Assembly: GCA_964347325.1 (NCBI GenBank) | Contig: CAYFYA010000001.1 | Coordinates: 124,001-188,000, forward strand | Reading direction: 5' to 3' | Length of the DNA: 64,000 nt | Source: JAJISG01 sp964347325 | GTDB lineage: Archaea > Thermoplasmatota > Thermoplasmata > RBG-16-68-12 > JAJISG01 | In this document: piece by piece, positions 16,481 to 24,904 of the stretch | Layout: every line of letters begins with the position of its first letter | Numbering within the stretch: the first letter of the stretch is position 1 | The notes under the pieces: generated by a model | Told to the model about the DNA's origin: nothing | Seen by the model: the letters and a program-made list of their open reading frames with translations, nothing else | The model's database searches: none | Program-made: the position numbers and the translations under genes

Positions 16481-17482
16481 ATGGAGGATGCAGTAGAGAC
16501 CCAGGATCTGACCCGGGTCTTCGGAGGAAAGAAGCGCAGGCTCCAGCGTAAGCGAGAGAAGCCGGAGAAACAGGTCGTAGCCCTGGACTCGGTGAACCTC
16601 AGGATACCTCAGGGAGAGCTTTTTGGACTTCTCGGGCCCAATGGAGCAGGCAAGACGACCCTCATCAAGATCTTGGCAACGCTTCTCCTCCCCACGTCGG
16701 GTAAGGCGTACGTGGCGGGCCACGATGTGAGCAAGGACCCCTTCCCCATCAGGAAGAAGATAAACATGGTCTCTGGAGGGGAGACCTCGGGGTACGGCCT
16801 GCTCACCGCCAGGGAGAACATATGGATGTTTGCTCAATTCTACGGCCTTCCGTCCGGTCGGGTGAATCGGGAGATAGACCGGTTGTCCAAGGAGTTCGAC
16901 TTCACCGATCGTAAGAACGCCAAGGTCAGGACCCTATCCACAGGGGAACGCCAGAAGATGAATATGGTGAGGGGCTTCGTGACAGACCCAGAGATCATCT
17001 TCCTGGACGAACCCACCCTGGGACTGGACGTGACGGTGGCAAGGACCATCCGCAGTTTCATCAAGAACTGGATCAAGGAGGACAGGGAGAGAACGGTTCT
17101 GTTGACCACCCATTACATGATGGAGGCGGACGAGCTCTGTGATCGGGTAGCCATCATCGACCAGGGTCGCATCCTGGCCTGCGACACACCGGATCGGCTG
17201 AAGCGGCTGATCAGGACAGACGTTACCCTGAAGGTGGAGATGGACCCGCTCAAGGACACCCGTGCCTTCAACGCTATCCAGGGGATCAGGAACTACGCTG
17301 TCTCCGGAGATGCCGAGAGTCGGGCGACTGGGACCTTCATTCTGGAGGACGACGGACCAATCGCCGACATTATGTCGGAGGTTCTCAGGCAGGGAAGCAG
17401 AGTACACTCTCTCCAGAAGGCGGAGCCGACTCTGGAGGAGGTGTTCATTAGCCTCGTCGGGAGGGGACTCACTGAAGCTTAA
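16481..17482 (+). CDS. ABC transporter ATP-binding protein (ABC-2/DRA type)
   Basis: The 333-residue ATPase has Walker A GPNGAGKTT, signature LSTGERQKMNMVRGF (a STGER variant of LSGGQ), Walker B IIFLDEP and the switch histidine in LLTTHYMMEADELCD. The C-terminal ~90 residues resemble the regulatory extension of drug- or antibiotic-type ABC-2 ATPases. An unusual basic insert, GGKKRRLQRKREKPEKQ, lies near residue 15 before the first strand. Two ABC-2 permeases follow, so it energises export of an unknown substrate. Confidence 0.9.
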   Translation: MEDAVETQDLTRVFGGKKRRLQRKREKPEKQVVALDSVNLRIPQGELFGLLGPNGAGKTTLIKILATLLLPTSGKAYVAGHDVSKDPFPIRKKINMVSGGETSGYGLLTARENIWMFAQFYGLPSGRVNREIDRLSKEFDFTDRKNAKVRTLSTGERQKMNMVRGFVTDPEIIFLDEPTLGLDVTVARTIRSFIKNWIKEDRERTVLLTTHYMMEADELCDRVAIIDQGRILACDTPDRLKRLIRTDVTLKVEMDPLKDTRAFNAIQGIRNYAVSGDAESRATGTFILEDDGPIADIMSEVLRQGSRVHSLQKAEPTLEEVFISLVGRGLTEA

Positions 17483-17495
17483 CCTTAGGCTCAAC

Positions 17496-18463
17496 TTGAG
17501 AGCTTTGGCCGGAAGGGCCTACCCCAGGGTCATTGGTGCCCAGAGAGAGCCCAGCTGGATATTCTTCGAGACATTCCTCCCGCTACTGACCATAGCCGCC
17601 TACGTCTACATCTACACATTCCTGAACGTTCCCCAGTTCATCGGCTTCGTGATCCTGGGGGGCACGATGGTGGCCTTCTGGATGAACGTCCTGTGGAGTA
17701 TGGCTGCTCAGCTCTATTGGGAGAAACAGATCGGAAATCTCCAGCTATACATGATGGCCCCCATGTCGCGGATGGCCCTACTGGGGGGGATGGCAGTGGG
17801 CGGCGTGGTCATGGTATCGACGAGGGCAGTGGCCACGCTCTTCCTTGGCATCGTAATCTTTCAGGTCAGCCTGGTGGTCGTTGACCCCTGGCTGCTGACC
17901 GCCATCTTCCTGGTTACGCTGACGGCCCTCTACGGGATGGGTATGCTGTTCGCGTCCGTCTACCTCCTCTATGGGCGGGAGGCCTGGAATGCCGCCGCGT
18001 TGATGCAGGAACCCGTCTTCTTAGCCTCGGGCCTCTTCTTCCCGATTAAGATTTTCGTTCGGGCGCTAGGTCCCGGGGGTCTCTGGGTGGCCGCTGGCGC
18101 CGCGATAGTTCCGATAACCCTGGGTCTGGACGCCATGAGACAGCTCCTCTTCCCCGAGCTTCTGGAGTTTGGCCTCCTGCGCCCTGACATCGAACTCCTC
18201 ATCCTCCTTGTGCTAGCGCCCGTCTTCATCTTCATCGCGAGACAGGCCCTGGCCTATCTAGAGAGGCTGGCGANNNNNNNNNNNNNNNNNNNNNNNNNNN
18301 NNNNNNNNNNNNNNNNNNNNNNNNNNNNNNNNNNNNNNNNNNNNNNNNNNNNNNNNNNNNNNNNNNNNNNNNNCCCGTCTTCATCTTCATCGCGAGACAG
18401 GCCCTGGCCTATCTAGAGAGGCTGGCGAAGGAAGAAGGGAGGTTGACGCTACGCCATCAGTAG
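17496..18463 (+). CDS. ABC-2 family permease 1, interrupted by an assembly gap
   Basis: This permease has about six transmembrane segments and begins near LRALAGRAYPRVIGAQREPS, a motif common in archaeal ABC-2 permeases. The frame meets 100 Ns at 18274. If the identical 55-base flanks are merged, the frame continues without error to YLERLAKEEGRLTLRHQ and a TAG at 18461, giving a protein of about 270 residues. The start is uncertain: TTG 17496, or CTG 17472 after GGAGGGG at 17460-17466. It would form the membrane part of the exporter with the second permease. Confidence 0.8.
18219..18273 (+). repeat. Left copy of 55-bp duplication flanking the N gap
   Basis: These 55 bases (cccgtcttcatc... 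to ...aggctggcga) are identical to 18374-18428. Fifty-five is a common assembly k-mer length, so the two contig ends most likely overlap. Confidence 0.9.
18274..18373. other. Assembly gap of 100 Ns
   Basis: Exactly 100 undetermined bases, the default scaffold-gap size. The identical 55-base flanks and the restored reading frame after merging indicate that no real sequence is missing. Confidence 0.95.
18374..18428 (+). repeat. Right copy of 55-bp duplication flanking the N gap
   Basis: Identical to 18219-18273; see the left copy. It should be collapsed with it. Confidence 0.9.
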
Positions 18464-19311
18464 GGGAACACTGGAGGGCCCTCAAGACCGGCGCCTGGCT
18501 CGGGTGGCAATACAGCTCGAACTGGACCGAGCCCTGGCTCTTTGCCATCTACTCCATCATCAAGCCCCTCGCCGGGACCCTCATCATCGTCTTTGTCTTC
18601 TACGTGGCCCAGTTCGCCGGGGGAGGGGTCGACGTCAATCAGCTGGGCTTCATCTACGTTGGCAGCGCTTTCTACATGTTTGTCTTCCAGGCCTTCTGGG
18701 GACTCTTCGAGGTGATACAGGGGGACCGGGAGTGGTTTCAGACGATCAAGTACATCTACATCTCTCCCGTGAGCTACTACACCTACGTGGCTGGAAGAGG
18801 GGCTACCCAGATGGCTGTCGCCGGCTTCGGCGTTACGGTAGTCCTCGTCTTCGGCAGATTCGTGCTGAACATTCCCATCGGGCTTTCCCTGGTGGGAGTG
18901 CCCTTCTTCCTGATCGTCCTGCTCCTGGGCGCGCTCTGCACCGTGGCGATAGGCGTCGCACTGGCAGGGGTGACCTTCCTGACGGCAAGACACGGAGGAG
19001 GGATGAGCGAGGGAGTAGCAGGAATCTTCTACATCTTCAGCGGTGTCATCTTCCCACTCTCAATCCTTCCGCCCTGGGGTCAGATCCTGGGGAGGTACAT
19101 ACCCCTAACCTACTGGTTCGAAGGTCTCCGACGGGCTATCCTCCCCTACAGCCCGGAGGACCCCTTCCTCCTCTCCATCCCCGACCACCTCCTTCTCGTC
19201 TACCTGGCGGTATCCACCGTGGCCCTGATCTTGCTCTCAATTGGGGTCTTCCACTTCGCGGAGTACCTGGCCAGGAAGAAGGGGAAGATCGACATGTCTA
19301 CGGCCTACTAG
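18460..19311 (+). CDS. ABC-2 family permease 2, start codon unresolved
   Basis: This roughly 280-residue ABC-2 permease has six predicted membrane helices, starting with LFAIYSIIKPLAGTLIIVFV. It carries EHWRALKTGAWLGWQYSSNW before TM1 and an ABC-2 type motif region around QGDREWFQTIKYIYISPVS. In its frame there is no ATG, GTG, TTG or CTG between a stop at 18185 and GTG 18604, and the latter would remove TM1. Homology therefore places the start near 18460, where GTA overlaps the TAG of permease 1. A base error, an odd start codon, or a fused double permease are all possible. Confidence 0.72.
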   Translation, partial: VGEHWRALKTGAWLGWQYSSNWTEPWLFAIYSIIKPLAGTLIIVFVFYVAQFAGGGVDVNQLGFIYVGSAFYMFVFQAFWGLFEVIQGDREWFQTIKYIYISPVSYYTYVAGRGATQMAVAGFGVTVVLVFGRFVLNIPIGLSLVGVPFFLIVLLLGALCTVAIGVALAGVTFLTARHGGGMSEGVAGIFYIFSGVIFPLSILPPWGQILGRYIPLTYWFEGLRRAILPYSPEDPFLLSIPDHLLLVYLAVSTVALILLSIGVFHFAEYLARKKGKIDMSTAY

Positions 19312-19648
19312 CGGCCCTCCGCCTCCTCACCTCCCTGACGTAGGGGAACCGAAGGACGCGCCCGCACGACCCGCAGGTGACGATGACCCTGGAGCGGTGA
19401 AGACGGATGGTGGCCGCTGTGCCAGGAGCCATGTAGGACCCGCAATCGCGGCATATCAGCCTCCTATAAGGCGCCGGAAGGGAGACGTTGTACCTCATGC
19501 CAACACGCCTTGCAAGCTGACCATACCTGTTGGCCCTCGGAAGGTTGCCCTTGACTGCCTCCTCGTGTGCCATGCTGAGAAGGATCTCCACTCTTTCTGT
19601 GGCGATTCTCCTCTCGATGGCCTTCCGCCTTCGCCTCCTCGATGCCAC
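19298..19648 (-). CDS. rnp4: Ribonuclease P protein component 4 (Rpp21 homologue)
   Basis: The 116-residue protein is the archaeal RNase P subunit that, with Rnp1, supports the specificity domain of the catalytic RNA during tRNA 5' processing. It has a basic N-terminal helix rich in Arg, LAMAHEEA-like helices (LLSMAHEEAVKGNLPRANRY), and a zinc ribbon formed by CRDC and CGSC, followed by VLRFPYVREVRRRR. The start is GTG 19648. It shares an 11-bp promoter region with the divergent peptidase gene and overlaps the end of permease 2 by 14 bases. Confidence 0.9.
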   Translation of the reverse strand: MASRRRRRKAIERRIATERVEILLSMAHEEAVKGNLPRANRYGQLARRVGMRYNVSLPAPYRRLICRDCGSYMAPGTAATIRLHRSRVIVTCGSCGRVLRFPYVREVRRRRAASRP

Positions 19649-19671
19649 GGGAGGGGGGTAATCAAGCTCCC

Positions 19672-19682
19672 AAGCTTTATCG
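19672..19682. promoter_or_regulatory. Shared divergent promoter of rnp4 and pepQ-like gene
   Basis: AAGCTTTATCG reads as CTTTATCG on the plus strand (31 bases before ATG 19706) and CGATAAAG on the minus strand (about 30 bases before GTG 19648). One site therefore seems to serve both leaderless genes. Confidence 0.45.
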
Positions 19683-19705
19683 TTAGGCCTTCCCTTGCCA
19701 CGCCC

Positions 19706-20794
19706 ATGAAGGAGCGTATTCTCCGTATCTTCCACCACCTTGAGGAGCCCGTGGAGTCCGTGGTCATCATGAACGGGGCGGAGCCACAACTCGATCGGAC
19801 GTTCTTCTACGTGACGGGGATACGGGGGGGCCTCTTCGAGGGCTGTGCGGCCATCCTTCGACCCGACGGGACGGGCCACATCGTCACCTCGAGGCTGGAG
19901 GAGGACATGGCCAGGACCTCAGGCCTCCCTGTGGCTGTCTTTGCCACCAAGGAGGAGAGGGAATCCTGTCTCAAGGACCTGCTGGACGGTATTAACTTCA
20001 TCGGGATCAACGCTCGTGAACTCACGCACGAGAACTACCTGAACCTCCAGCGCGTGTGTCCGGAGGCGGAGTGGAAGGTAGTCACCGAGGCCATCGTGAG
20101 AGCCAGACAGATCAAGGACGACGCGGAGCTGGCCAGCATCAAGGGCGCCTGCGACATCGCGGTGGAGACCTTCGAGGAGCTTCTGCCCTTCATCGAGGTC
20201 GGTAGATCGGAGTCGGAAATCGCGGCTGAGCTCGTCTATCTGATGCAGGGCAAGGGGGCTACGGGGCCCTCTTTTAAACCGATCGTCGCCTCGGGCCCCA
20301 ACGCTGCCCTGCCCCACTACGAGACCGGCGGAAGACGTCTCCAGAGAGGGGATTTCCTCCTGATGGACTTCGGGGCCCTATACGAGAACTACGCATCCGA
20401 TATGACCCGGACGGTGGTTGTAGGGAAGGCCCAAGAGAAGCAGAGGAGGATGTACGAGGTTGTCTCCGAGGCCCATCGGGCTGCCCTCGACATGATGAAG
20501 GCCGGAGTCAACGGGAGGGAGGTCCATGAGACGGCTGCAGCGGTGATAGACGCCACGGAGTTCAAGGACCGCTTCACCCACGGCCTCGGGCACACCGTCG
20601 GCCTCGCCGTCCACGACGGCGCGGCCATGAGGTCCTCCGAGAGCCTGACCCTGGAGGAGGGCATGGTCATGACCGTTGAGCCGGGGGTCTACCTGCCTGG
20701 ATATGGGGGAGTCAGGATCGAGGATGACGTGCTCATCATGGGGGAGGGCGTGGAGATTCTTACCCCCGCCACTAGAGAGTTCCTCGAGGTCTAG
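19706..20794 (+). CDS. pepQ: M24-family aminopeptidase P / Xaa-Pro dipeptidase 1
   Basis: The 362-residue protein has an N-terminal creatinase-like domain (to about residue 135) and a C-terminal pita-bread domain. Metal ligands are visible in LLMDFGALYENYASDMTRT (two Asp), HGLGHTVGLAVHD (His), TVEPGVYLPG (Glu) and the final VRIEDDVLI (Glu), so it should be a dinuclear metallopeptidase acting on X-Pro bonds. ATG 19706 is supported by the promoter box. A second paralogue lies at 24905-26035. It probably takes part in cytoplasmic peptide recycling. Confidence 0.9.
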   Translation: MKERILRIFHHLEEPVESVVIMNGAEPQLDRTFFYVTGIRGGLFEGCAAILRPDGTGHIVTSRLEEDMARTSGLPVAVFATKEERESCLKDLLDGINFIGINARELTHENYLNLQRVCPEAEWKVVTEAIVRARQIKDDAELASIKGACDIAVETFEELLPFIEVGRSESEIAAELVYLMQGKGATGPSFKPIVASGPNAALPHYETGGRRLQRGDFLLMDFGALYENYASDMTRTVVVGKAQEKQRRMYEVVSEAHRAALDMMKAGVNGREVHETAAAVIDATEFKDRFTHGLGHTVGLAVHDGAAMRSSESLTLEEGMVMTVEPGVYLPGYGGVRIEDDVLIMGEGVEILTPATREFLEV

Positions 20795-20910
20795 TCGGCG
20801 TGGCTATGTCCCAGCCTGCACTCAGCGCAGAGGGAGTCGCCGCAGGTAGGGCAATAGTAGAACTCCGACGGCTCGCTTATGCTCCTCTTGCACTCGTGGC
20901 ACCTGGGCAT
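20791..20910 (-). CDS. Very small zinc-ribbon protein
   Basis: This 39-residue frame starts MPRCHECKRS and contains CHEC, CPTC, then CAEC with a nearby histidine (GHSH). Six cysteines in three CxxC pairs suggest one or two zinc-binding sites. Many archaea encode such proteins with unknown roles. The stop overlaps the peptidase stop by three bases, tail to tail. A TTTTAAG box lies about 35 bases upstream of ATG 20910; an in-frame ATG at 20934 is too close to that box. Confidence 0.6.
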   Translation of the reverse strand: MPRCHECKRSISEPSEFYYCPTCGDSLCAECRLGHSHAD

Positions 20911-21058
20911 TGACCTCGCCCGTTCCAAAGGCATCGTTCTCTTAAAACCCTCCGAAGACTGCTGTCACAACTGATAATACCTATCGGGAGAGGGAATCAG
21001 TGGTGAAAATGGCCTCAGCAGGCCTTTAAGCAGACTCTCAGATGAAAGCGGCGAGGCG

Positions 21059-21799
21059 ATGAAGGGCCGCGCATTGTTTGCACTCGCATTAGTACTCATC
21101 TCAGCGATCGGTCTGCTCCTTAACTACGGATTGAACGAGACCTCCGACGACCATGATGTCGCGGCATCGGCCTATGCCTCCAAGGCAAGAGCACCGGGTG
21201 ACCCCCAGGAGGCGGCTGCGACCATGTTTCTCCTCCTCTTCACAACATCCTTGGTAGGCCTCTACGTCGCCGCCCGGCATCTGAAGCGAAGCGGTTTCAG
21301 CTTCATGATGAGTACCATCAGCGGAGAAGGATCGAAAGCAGAGAAGGCTCCCGAGCTGGAGCCAGGGGCTGCTTACTTGGTGACCCAGGGTCAGGACAAG
21401 GCCCTGAAGGTGTTCACCCAGGAGTTGAAGAAGGGACGCCCCGGCCTCTGCATCACCCGTACTTATCCCGAGAAGCTGCAGGAGAGCTGGGACCTCAAAG
21501 GTGCCCGGACCCTCTGGTTGTCGAGCGAGCCAGAGGATGGAAAGCTCATCGTCAACTCCCTGGATACCCTGTCGACGAGGATTCTTGAATTCCTGACGGG
21601 TGAGGAACCTGGGGTGGTACTCCTGGACGGCTTGGAGTATCTCTTCGTGCAGAACAGCTTTACAGAGGTGATGAGGCTCCTGCAGAACCTGAAAGATGCC
21701 TTGCCCCCCAGTGGCTCAAGGCTGATAATCCCAATCGACCTGCTGGCTCTCGTGGAGCGTCAGCGGGCCCTTCTGACGAGGGAATTTTCTCAAGTCTGA
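21059..21799 (+). CDS. Membrane-anchored DUF835 protein
   Basis: This 246-residue protein has an N-terminal hydrophobic helix (LFALALVLISAIGLLL), an extracytoplasmic stretch of about 35 residues, a second helix (MFLLLFTTSLVGLYVAA), and a cytoplasmic C-terminal domain of about 130 residues. The end, GVVLLDGLEYLFVQNSFTEV, is typical of DUF835, a domain frequent in archaeal signalling proteins and structurally close to KaiC-like ATPases without a P-loop. A role in membrane signalling is likely but the input is unknown. It stands alone between its promoter and the convergent CBS gene. Confidence 0.7.
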   Translation: MKGRALFALALVLISAIGLLLNYGLNETSDDHDVAASAYASKARAPGDPQEAAATMFLLLFTTSLVGLYVAARHLKRSGFSFMMSTISGEGSKAEKAPELEPGAAYLVTQGQDKALKVFTQELKKGRPGLCITRTYPEKLQESWDLKGARTLWLSSEPEDGKLIVNSLDTLSTRILEFLTGEEPGVVLLDGLEYLFVQNSFTEVMRLLQNLKDALPPSGSRLIIPIDLLALVERQRALLTREFSQV

Positions 21800-21825
21800 T
21801 CGGTCTCGAATCTCCACCGCGACCC

Positions 21826-22971
21826 CTACGTCCGGCGCCCCTTGGGGCGTACCATCTTCAGGTCCTTCTCCCTCTTGATTCTCCTCTCGAGTTGATTCAT
21901 GACTTTGTGGATAGCCATGTAGGGGTCCCAGTCGTAGTCCCTCGCGAAGTAGAGGTTGTCCGTCGTAGACAGCCTAGCCCTTATCGAGTACTTGGACCTG
22001 TCACCTCGGTTTCGGTAGGTAACGACGTGTACGTTCAAGATGGTCGGACGAACGATGCTAGCGATGCGTCTGAGCCCCCGACCGATCACGGTGTACAGGA
22101 TCTCGTAGGTCCACCAATCCTCCTCATCCAGGCCGCTAATCTCTACCAGGGCCTCGTCTCTAGCTCTCAGGGCGGCCGCCTGCTCCAGCAGGTCCACATG
22201 GGTTACGACACCGACAGGCTTCCCATCCTCAACCACCACGACGCTGGAGATGTGGTGCTTGGTCAGGAGTTCAGCAGCCTCCCCGGCGCCCGCATCGGGC
22301 GCGATCGTGACGGGAGGCCTGCTCATGACGCTCCTCACCTCGACATCCAGAGGGATCCTCTGCCCAGCGCGCTCGCCCTTTGTCGCCTTCTCGCGGGGAT
22401 GGGTCAGCACCTTCACCAGGTCCTTGAGGCCGACGACCCCTGTCACGTTTCCAAGATCGTCCACGATGGGCACGGCTCGCTCGTCTAGCGCCGTCATCAA
22501 CTCTCTGGCCGCCAGGACGGTGTCGGTCTCCCCGAGGGTCTGGGGCTCCGGTGTCATGATGTCCCTGACCTTGAGAGTGTCAAACTCCTCAGAGGATGCG
22601 AAGGCCCTGACGCAGTCCGCCCTCGAGATGACGCCCACCAGCTTACCGTCTCTAGTCACCGGGACCGCCCGATACCCAGAGGACATCAGAATCTCAGATA
22701 CCCTGGGGAGGGAGTCGTCCTCCTCCACTTTGGGCGGCTTGATTAGGAGACTGTCAATCCTGGTCTTCATGGGCACCTTCCCCCTCTTGAGGAGGGTGCT
22801 GTAGGAGACCATTCCCTCGAGTTCACCCCCCTCCTCCACGGGTATCTCGTGGAAGTCGTGGGTCTTCATCCTGCCCAAGACCTTAGAGACATCCTCGTCG
22901 GGCTTCGCGACAACGGGTTTCTCGGACATGAGGTCCCTTACTCGATAGTCGAGGATGCTCTGCTTCTCCAT
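21826..22971 (-). CDS. CBS-domain protein with C-terminal ribosome-hibernation-like domain
   Basis: The 381-residue protein has four CBS repeats (each with a VRDLMSEKP-, VRDIMTPEP- or VRSVMSRPP-type start) in two Bateman modules to about residue 265. The final ~105 residues (VHVVTYRNRGDRSKYSIRAR onwards, then a helix ending in LERRIKREKD) resemble the HPF/S30AE fold that sits in idle ribosomes. CBS pairs usually sense adenine nucleotides, so the protein may link energy state to ribosome dormancy; this is inference. ATG 22971 is preferred over TTG 22998. It is divergent from acylphosphatase. Confidence 0.75.
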   Translation of the reverse strand: MEKQSILDYRVRDLMSEKPVVAKPDEDVSKVLGRMKTHDFHEIPVEEGGELEGMVSYSTLLKRGKVPMKTRIDSLLIKPPKVEEDDSLPRVSEILMSSGYRAVPVTRDGKLVGVISRADCVRAFASSEEFDTLKVRDIMTPEPQTLGETDTVLAARELMTALDERAVPIVDDLGNVTGVVGLKDLVKVLTHPREKATKGERAGQRIPLDVEVRSVMSRPPVTIAPDAGAGEAAELLTKHHISSVVVVEDGKPVGVVTHVDLLEQAAALRARDEALVEISGLDEEDWWTYEILYTVIGRGLRRIASIVRPTILNVHVVTYRNRGDRSKYSIRARLSTTDNLYFARDYDWDPYMAIHKVMNQLERRIKREKDLKMVRPKGRRT

Positions 22972-23066
22972 GGTGTCACTGTCCGGGGAGACCTTCAAAG
23001 GACTTTGTGTATATGAGTTTGAGGGGAGTCGACAGAGTCATTATCCAGCAACCCCTTCACGGCAAG

Positions 23067-23342
23067 ATGAGCACTCGAGCCCACGTCCTCTTCTTTGGGA
23101 GGGTCCAGGGCGTCTTCTTCAGGGACAATGCCCGTCGGAGGGCGGTGGATCTGGGGGTTACCGGCTGGGTGAGAAACCTCAGAGACGGTTCTGTGGAGGC
23201 TGTGATGGAGGGCGAGCGGGAAGACATCGAGACCCTGATCGAATGGTGCACATCCAGCCAGCCCTATGCCCGGGTTGCCGAGACGAAGGTGTCCTGGGAG
23301 GACTACGGAGATGAGTTCGCCGACTTCACCGTCAAGAGGTGA
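23067..23342 (+). CDS. acyP: Acylphosphatase
   Basis: The 91-residue protein has the full acylphosphatase domain. The phosphate cradle is GRVQGVFFRDNARRRA, with the catalytic arginine in FFRD, and the catalytic asparagine lies in VTGWVRNLRDGSVEAV. It hydrolyses acyl phosphates such as acetyl phosphate and 1,3-bisphosphoglycerate. An upstream in-frame ATG at 23007 would add 20 residues with no family match. Its tail overlaps the convergent TatD-like gene by 11 bases. Confidence 0.93.
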   Translation: MSTRAHVLFFGRVQGVFFRDNARRRAVDLGVTGWVRNLRDGSVEAVMEGEREDIETLIEWCTSSQPYARVAETKVSWEDYGDEFADFTVKR

Positions 23343-24198
23343 GCCGATCACCGTAGAGCTCCCTGACGTTGTCTCCGTGGATGCGATGGAGCTCCTCCCG
23401 GCCTAGGATGCCCTGGGAGAGGAGGAGGGCACACCGCTTGGGAACGGTCTTCAGGCTGAGGACGGCCCCAGGCCGTTTGGGATCATCAAGATAGTCAGTC
23501 TCGAGGAGAAACCTCGTGCCCTTCTCGGCCGCCTGCTGGCTCCACGAATTCCGAGCGAGGACGGAGGGAAATGTTCCGTGGTTCTCCTCGGGAAGGACCA
23601 AGGGGCCGCAGTAGTGTTTGACGACTTTTTTCCTGGGCAGCCCCACCCGGTCCGCCATCTTCCCAATCTCCTTGAGCATGTCGGGGGTGGCCTCTTCCGT
23701 GTGGAGGATTATGGGGCATTCGACCTCCCTCGCGAGCTTCATGCCGTAGGTCATCAACTCGTTGGAAGCCTGCCAGACGGTCTCGGCGACCTGGAAGTGA
23801 GGTCGCCCCACCTCACCGATGGCCATCGCCGCCCCCTCCTGAACGTGTTGAGCGGCTATCTCCATTCCCGATTTCATGACCTCGACGGCCTCTTCGAGGC
23901 CGAGGGCTTCCTCCAAGGCAAGGAGCTCCGCCGGATGGGGTCCGAGGGCTACATGAACCTCAACCTCTCCGTGCTTTCTCGCCCGCTCAGCCGTTGCCAG
24001 GGTTCTTTCATAGCCATTCCGGAAGCCCCCGGTCTCCGAGGGAGGGATGTCCTCATATGGCGCGTGGACAAGGAGGATGCGCTTTCCCCCGAGGTGAGCG
24101 AACTCGGCGAGGGCCTCATCCATCCTCCCCTCCGGCCGAAGGTGCACGTGGTTGTCGATTATGGGGATTCCCTTCAGCGCCTCGGCGGCTTCCGACAA
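23332..24198 (-). CDS. TatD-family metal-dependent hydrolase
   Basis: The 288-residue TIM-barrel hydrolase begins near LSEAAEALKGIPIIDNHVHL, whose NHVHL supplies the first metal ligands. LGPHPAELL and GEVGRPHF follow, then CPIILHTEEATPDML with a His ligand, and FLLETDYLDDPKRPGAVL with the late Asp. It belongs to the archaeal TatD/DUF1524-like branch of the amidohydrolases and may be a nuclease or phosphodiesterase. TTG 24198 is preceded by GGGGAG; longer frames overlap TBP. It starts 20 bases after the TBP stop, so the two are probably one transcript. Confidence 0.75.
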   Translation of the reverse strand: MSEAAEALKGIPIIDNHVHLRPEGRMDEALAEFAHLGGKRILLVHAPYEDIPPSETGGFRNGYERTLATAERARKHGEVEVHVALGPHPAELLALEEALGLEEAVEVMKSGMEIAAQHVQEGAAMAIGEVGRPHFQVAETVWQASNELMTYGMKLAREVECPIILHTEEATPDMLKEIGKMADRVGLPRKKVVKHYCGPLVLPEENHGTFPSVLARNSWSQQAAEKGTRFLLETDYLDDPKRPGAVLSLKTVPKRCALLLSQGILGREELHRIHGDNVRELYGDRLTS

Positions 24199-24217
24199 CC
24201 TCTCCCCAGCTTCGTCG

Positions 24218-24766
24218 CTAGCGCAACAGGCCAGCGGCCTGGAGTTCCTCGGTGATCCTCTCCACTGCCCTCTCCACATCCGAGGGCTTCCGGGCCCCCG
24301 TGCATACGAGCTTGCCACTGCCGAAGAGGAGGACGACCACCTTTGGGTCGTCAAGCCTGTAGACGAGGCCCGGGAACTGCTCGGGCTCATACTCGACCCG
24401 TTCGAGTCCCAGGCTGATGGCGATTGCGTTCAGATTAATCTCCTGTTCCAGATCGGAAGAGGCAACGATGTTTTGCACTTCGATCTCCGGGTCCCTGTCG
24501 ATTTCGATGCCGGCGGACTCGATCTGACCAGCCACCGTCCTGATGGCCGTCCGGACATCCTCGAGGCTCTTGGCCCCGGTGCAGACGACCTTGCCGCTGC
24601 GGAAGAGGAGGGTGGCAGTCTTGGGCTCCTTCAGCCGGTATATTAGTCCGGGGAACTGCTCCGGCTCATACTCGGCCCCTCCCAAGGCGAGGGCGATTGA
24701 CTGCAGATCCAATTCTCCCCCCAGGGAGGTGGAGGCCACCACGTTTTCGATTTTTATCTTGGCCAA
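24218..24766 (-). CDS. tbp: TATA-box-binding protein
   Basis: The 182-residue protein is two imperfect direct repeats of the TBP saddle domain. Repeat 1 has YEPEQFPGLIYRLKEP and FRSGKVVCTGAKS; repeat 2 has YEPEQFPGLVYRLDDP and FGSGKLVCTGARK. It recruits TFB (gene at 49332) and RNA polymerase to the CTTAAG/TTTAAA-type boxes seen throughout the window. The start TTG 24766 is preceded by GGGAGG and gives AKIKIENVVAS, the normal TBP beginning. It has ACTTAAATAG upstream and shares the gap with the second peptidase gene. Confidence 0.95.
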   Translation of the reverse strand: MAKIKIENVVASTSLGGELDLQSIALALGGAEYEPEQFPGLIYRLKEPKTATLLFRSGKVVCTGAKSLEDVRTAIRTVAGQIESAGIEIDRDPEIEVQNIVASSDLEQEINLNAIAISLGLERVEYEPEQFPGLVYRLDDPKVVVLLFGSGKLVCTGARKPSDVERAVERITEELQAAGLLR

Positions 24767-24810
24767 TGATCTTCCTCCCACGCGGAAAAAAACCTTCCCG
24801 CTGTTCACCT

Positions 24811-24834
24811 CTATTTAAGTACGCTTTATAAAGG
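24811..24834. promoter_or_regulatory. Divergent promoter region of tbp and second pepQ-like gene
   Basis: ACTTAAATAG reads towards tbp (24820-24811). The palindromic CTTTATAAAG at 24824-24833 can act in either direction. The peptidase ATG is over 70 bases from it, so that transcript would have a leader. Confidence 0.4.
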
Positions 24835-24904
24835 CTTTGTCCGCCTTCCCTCTTCTGAAGCGGTAGCCAGTCATCCCCGAAGCCCCGGAGAGTGGGAAAG
24901 TGTC

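Noticed and set aside
19649..19879. 77-residue N-terminal extension of rnp4
   Set aside because: The extension lies antisense to the peptidase gene and across the shared promoter, and matches nothing in Rnp4 proteins.
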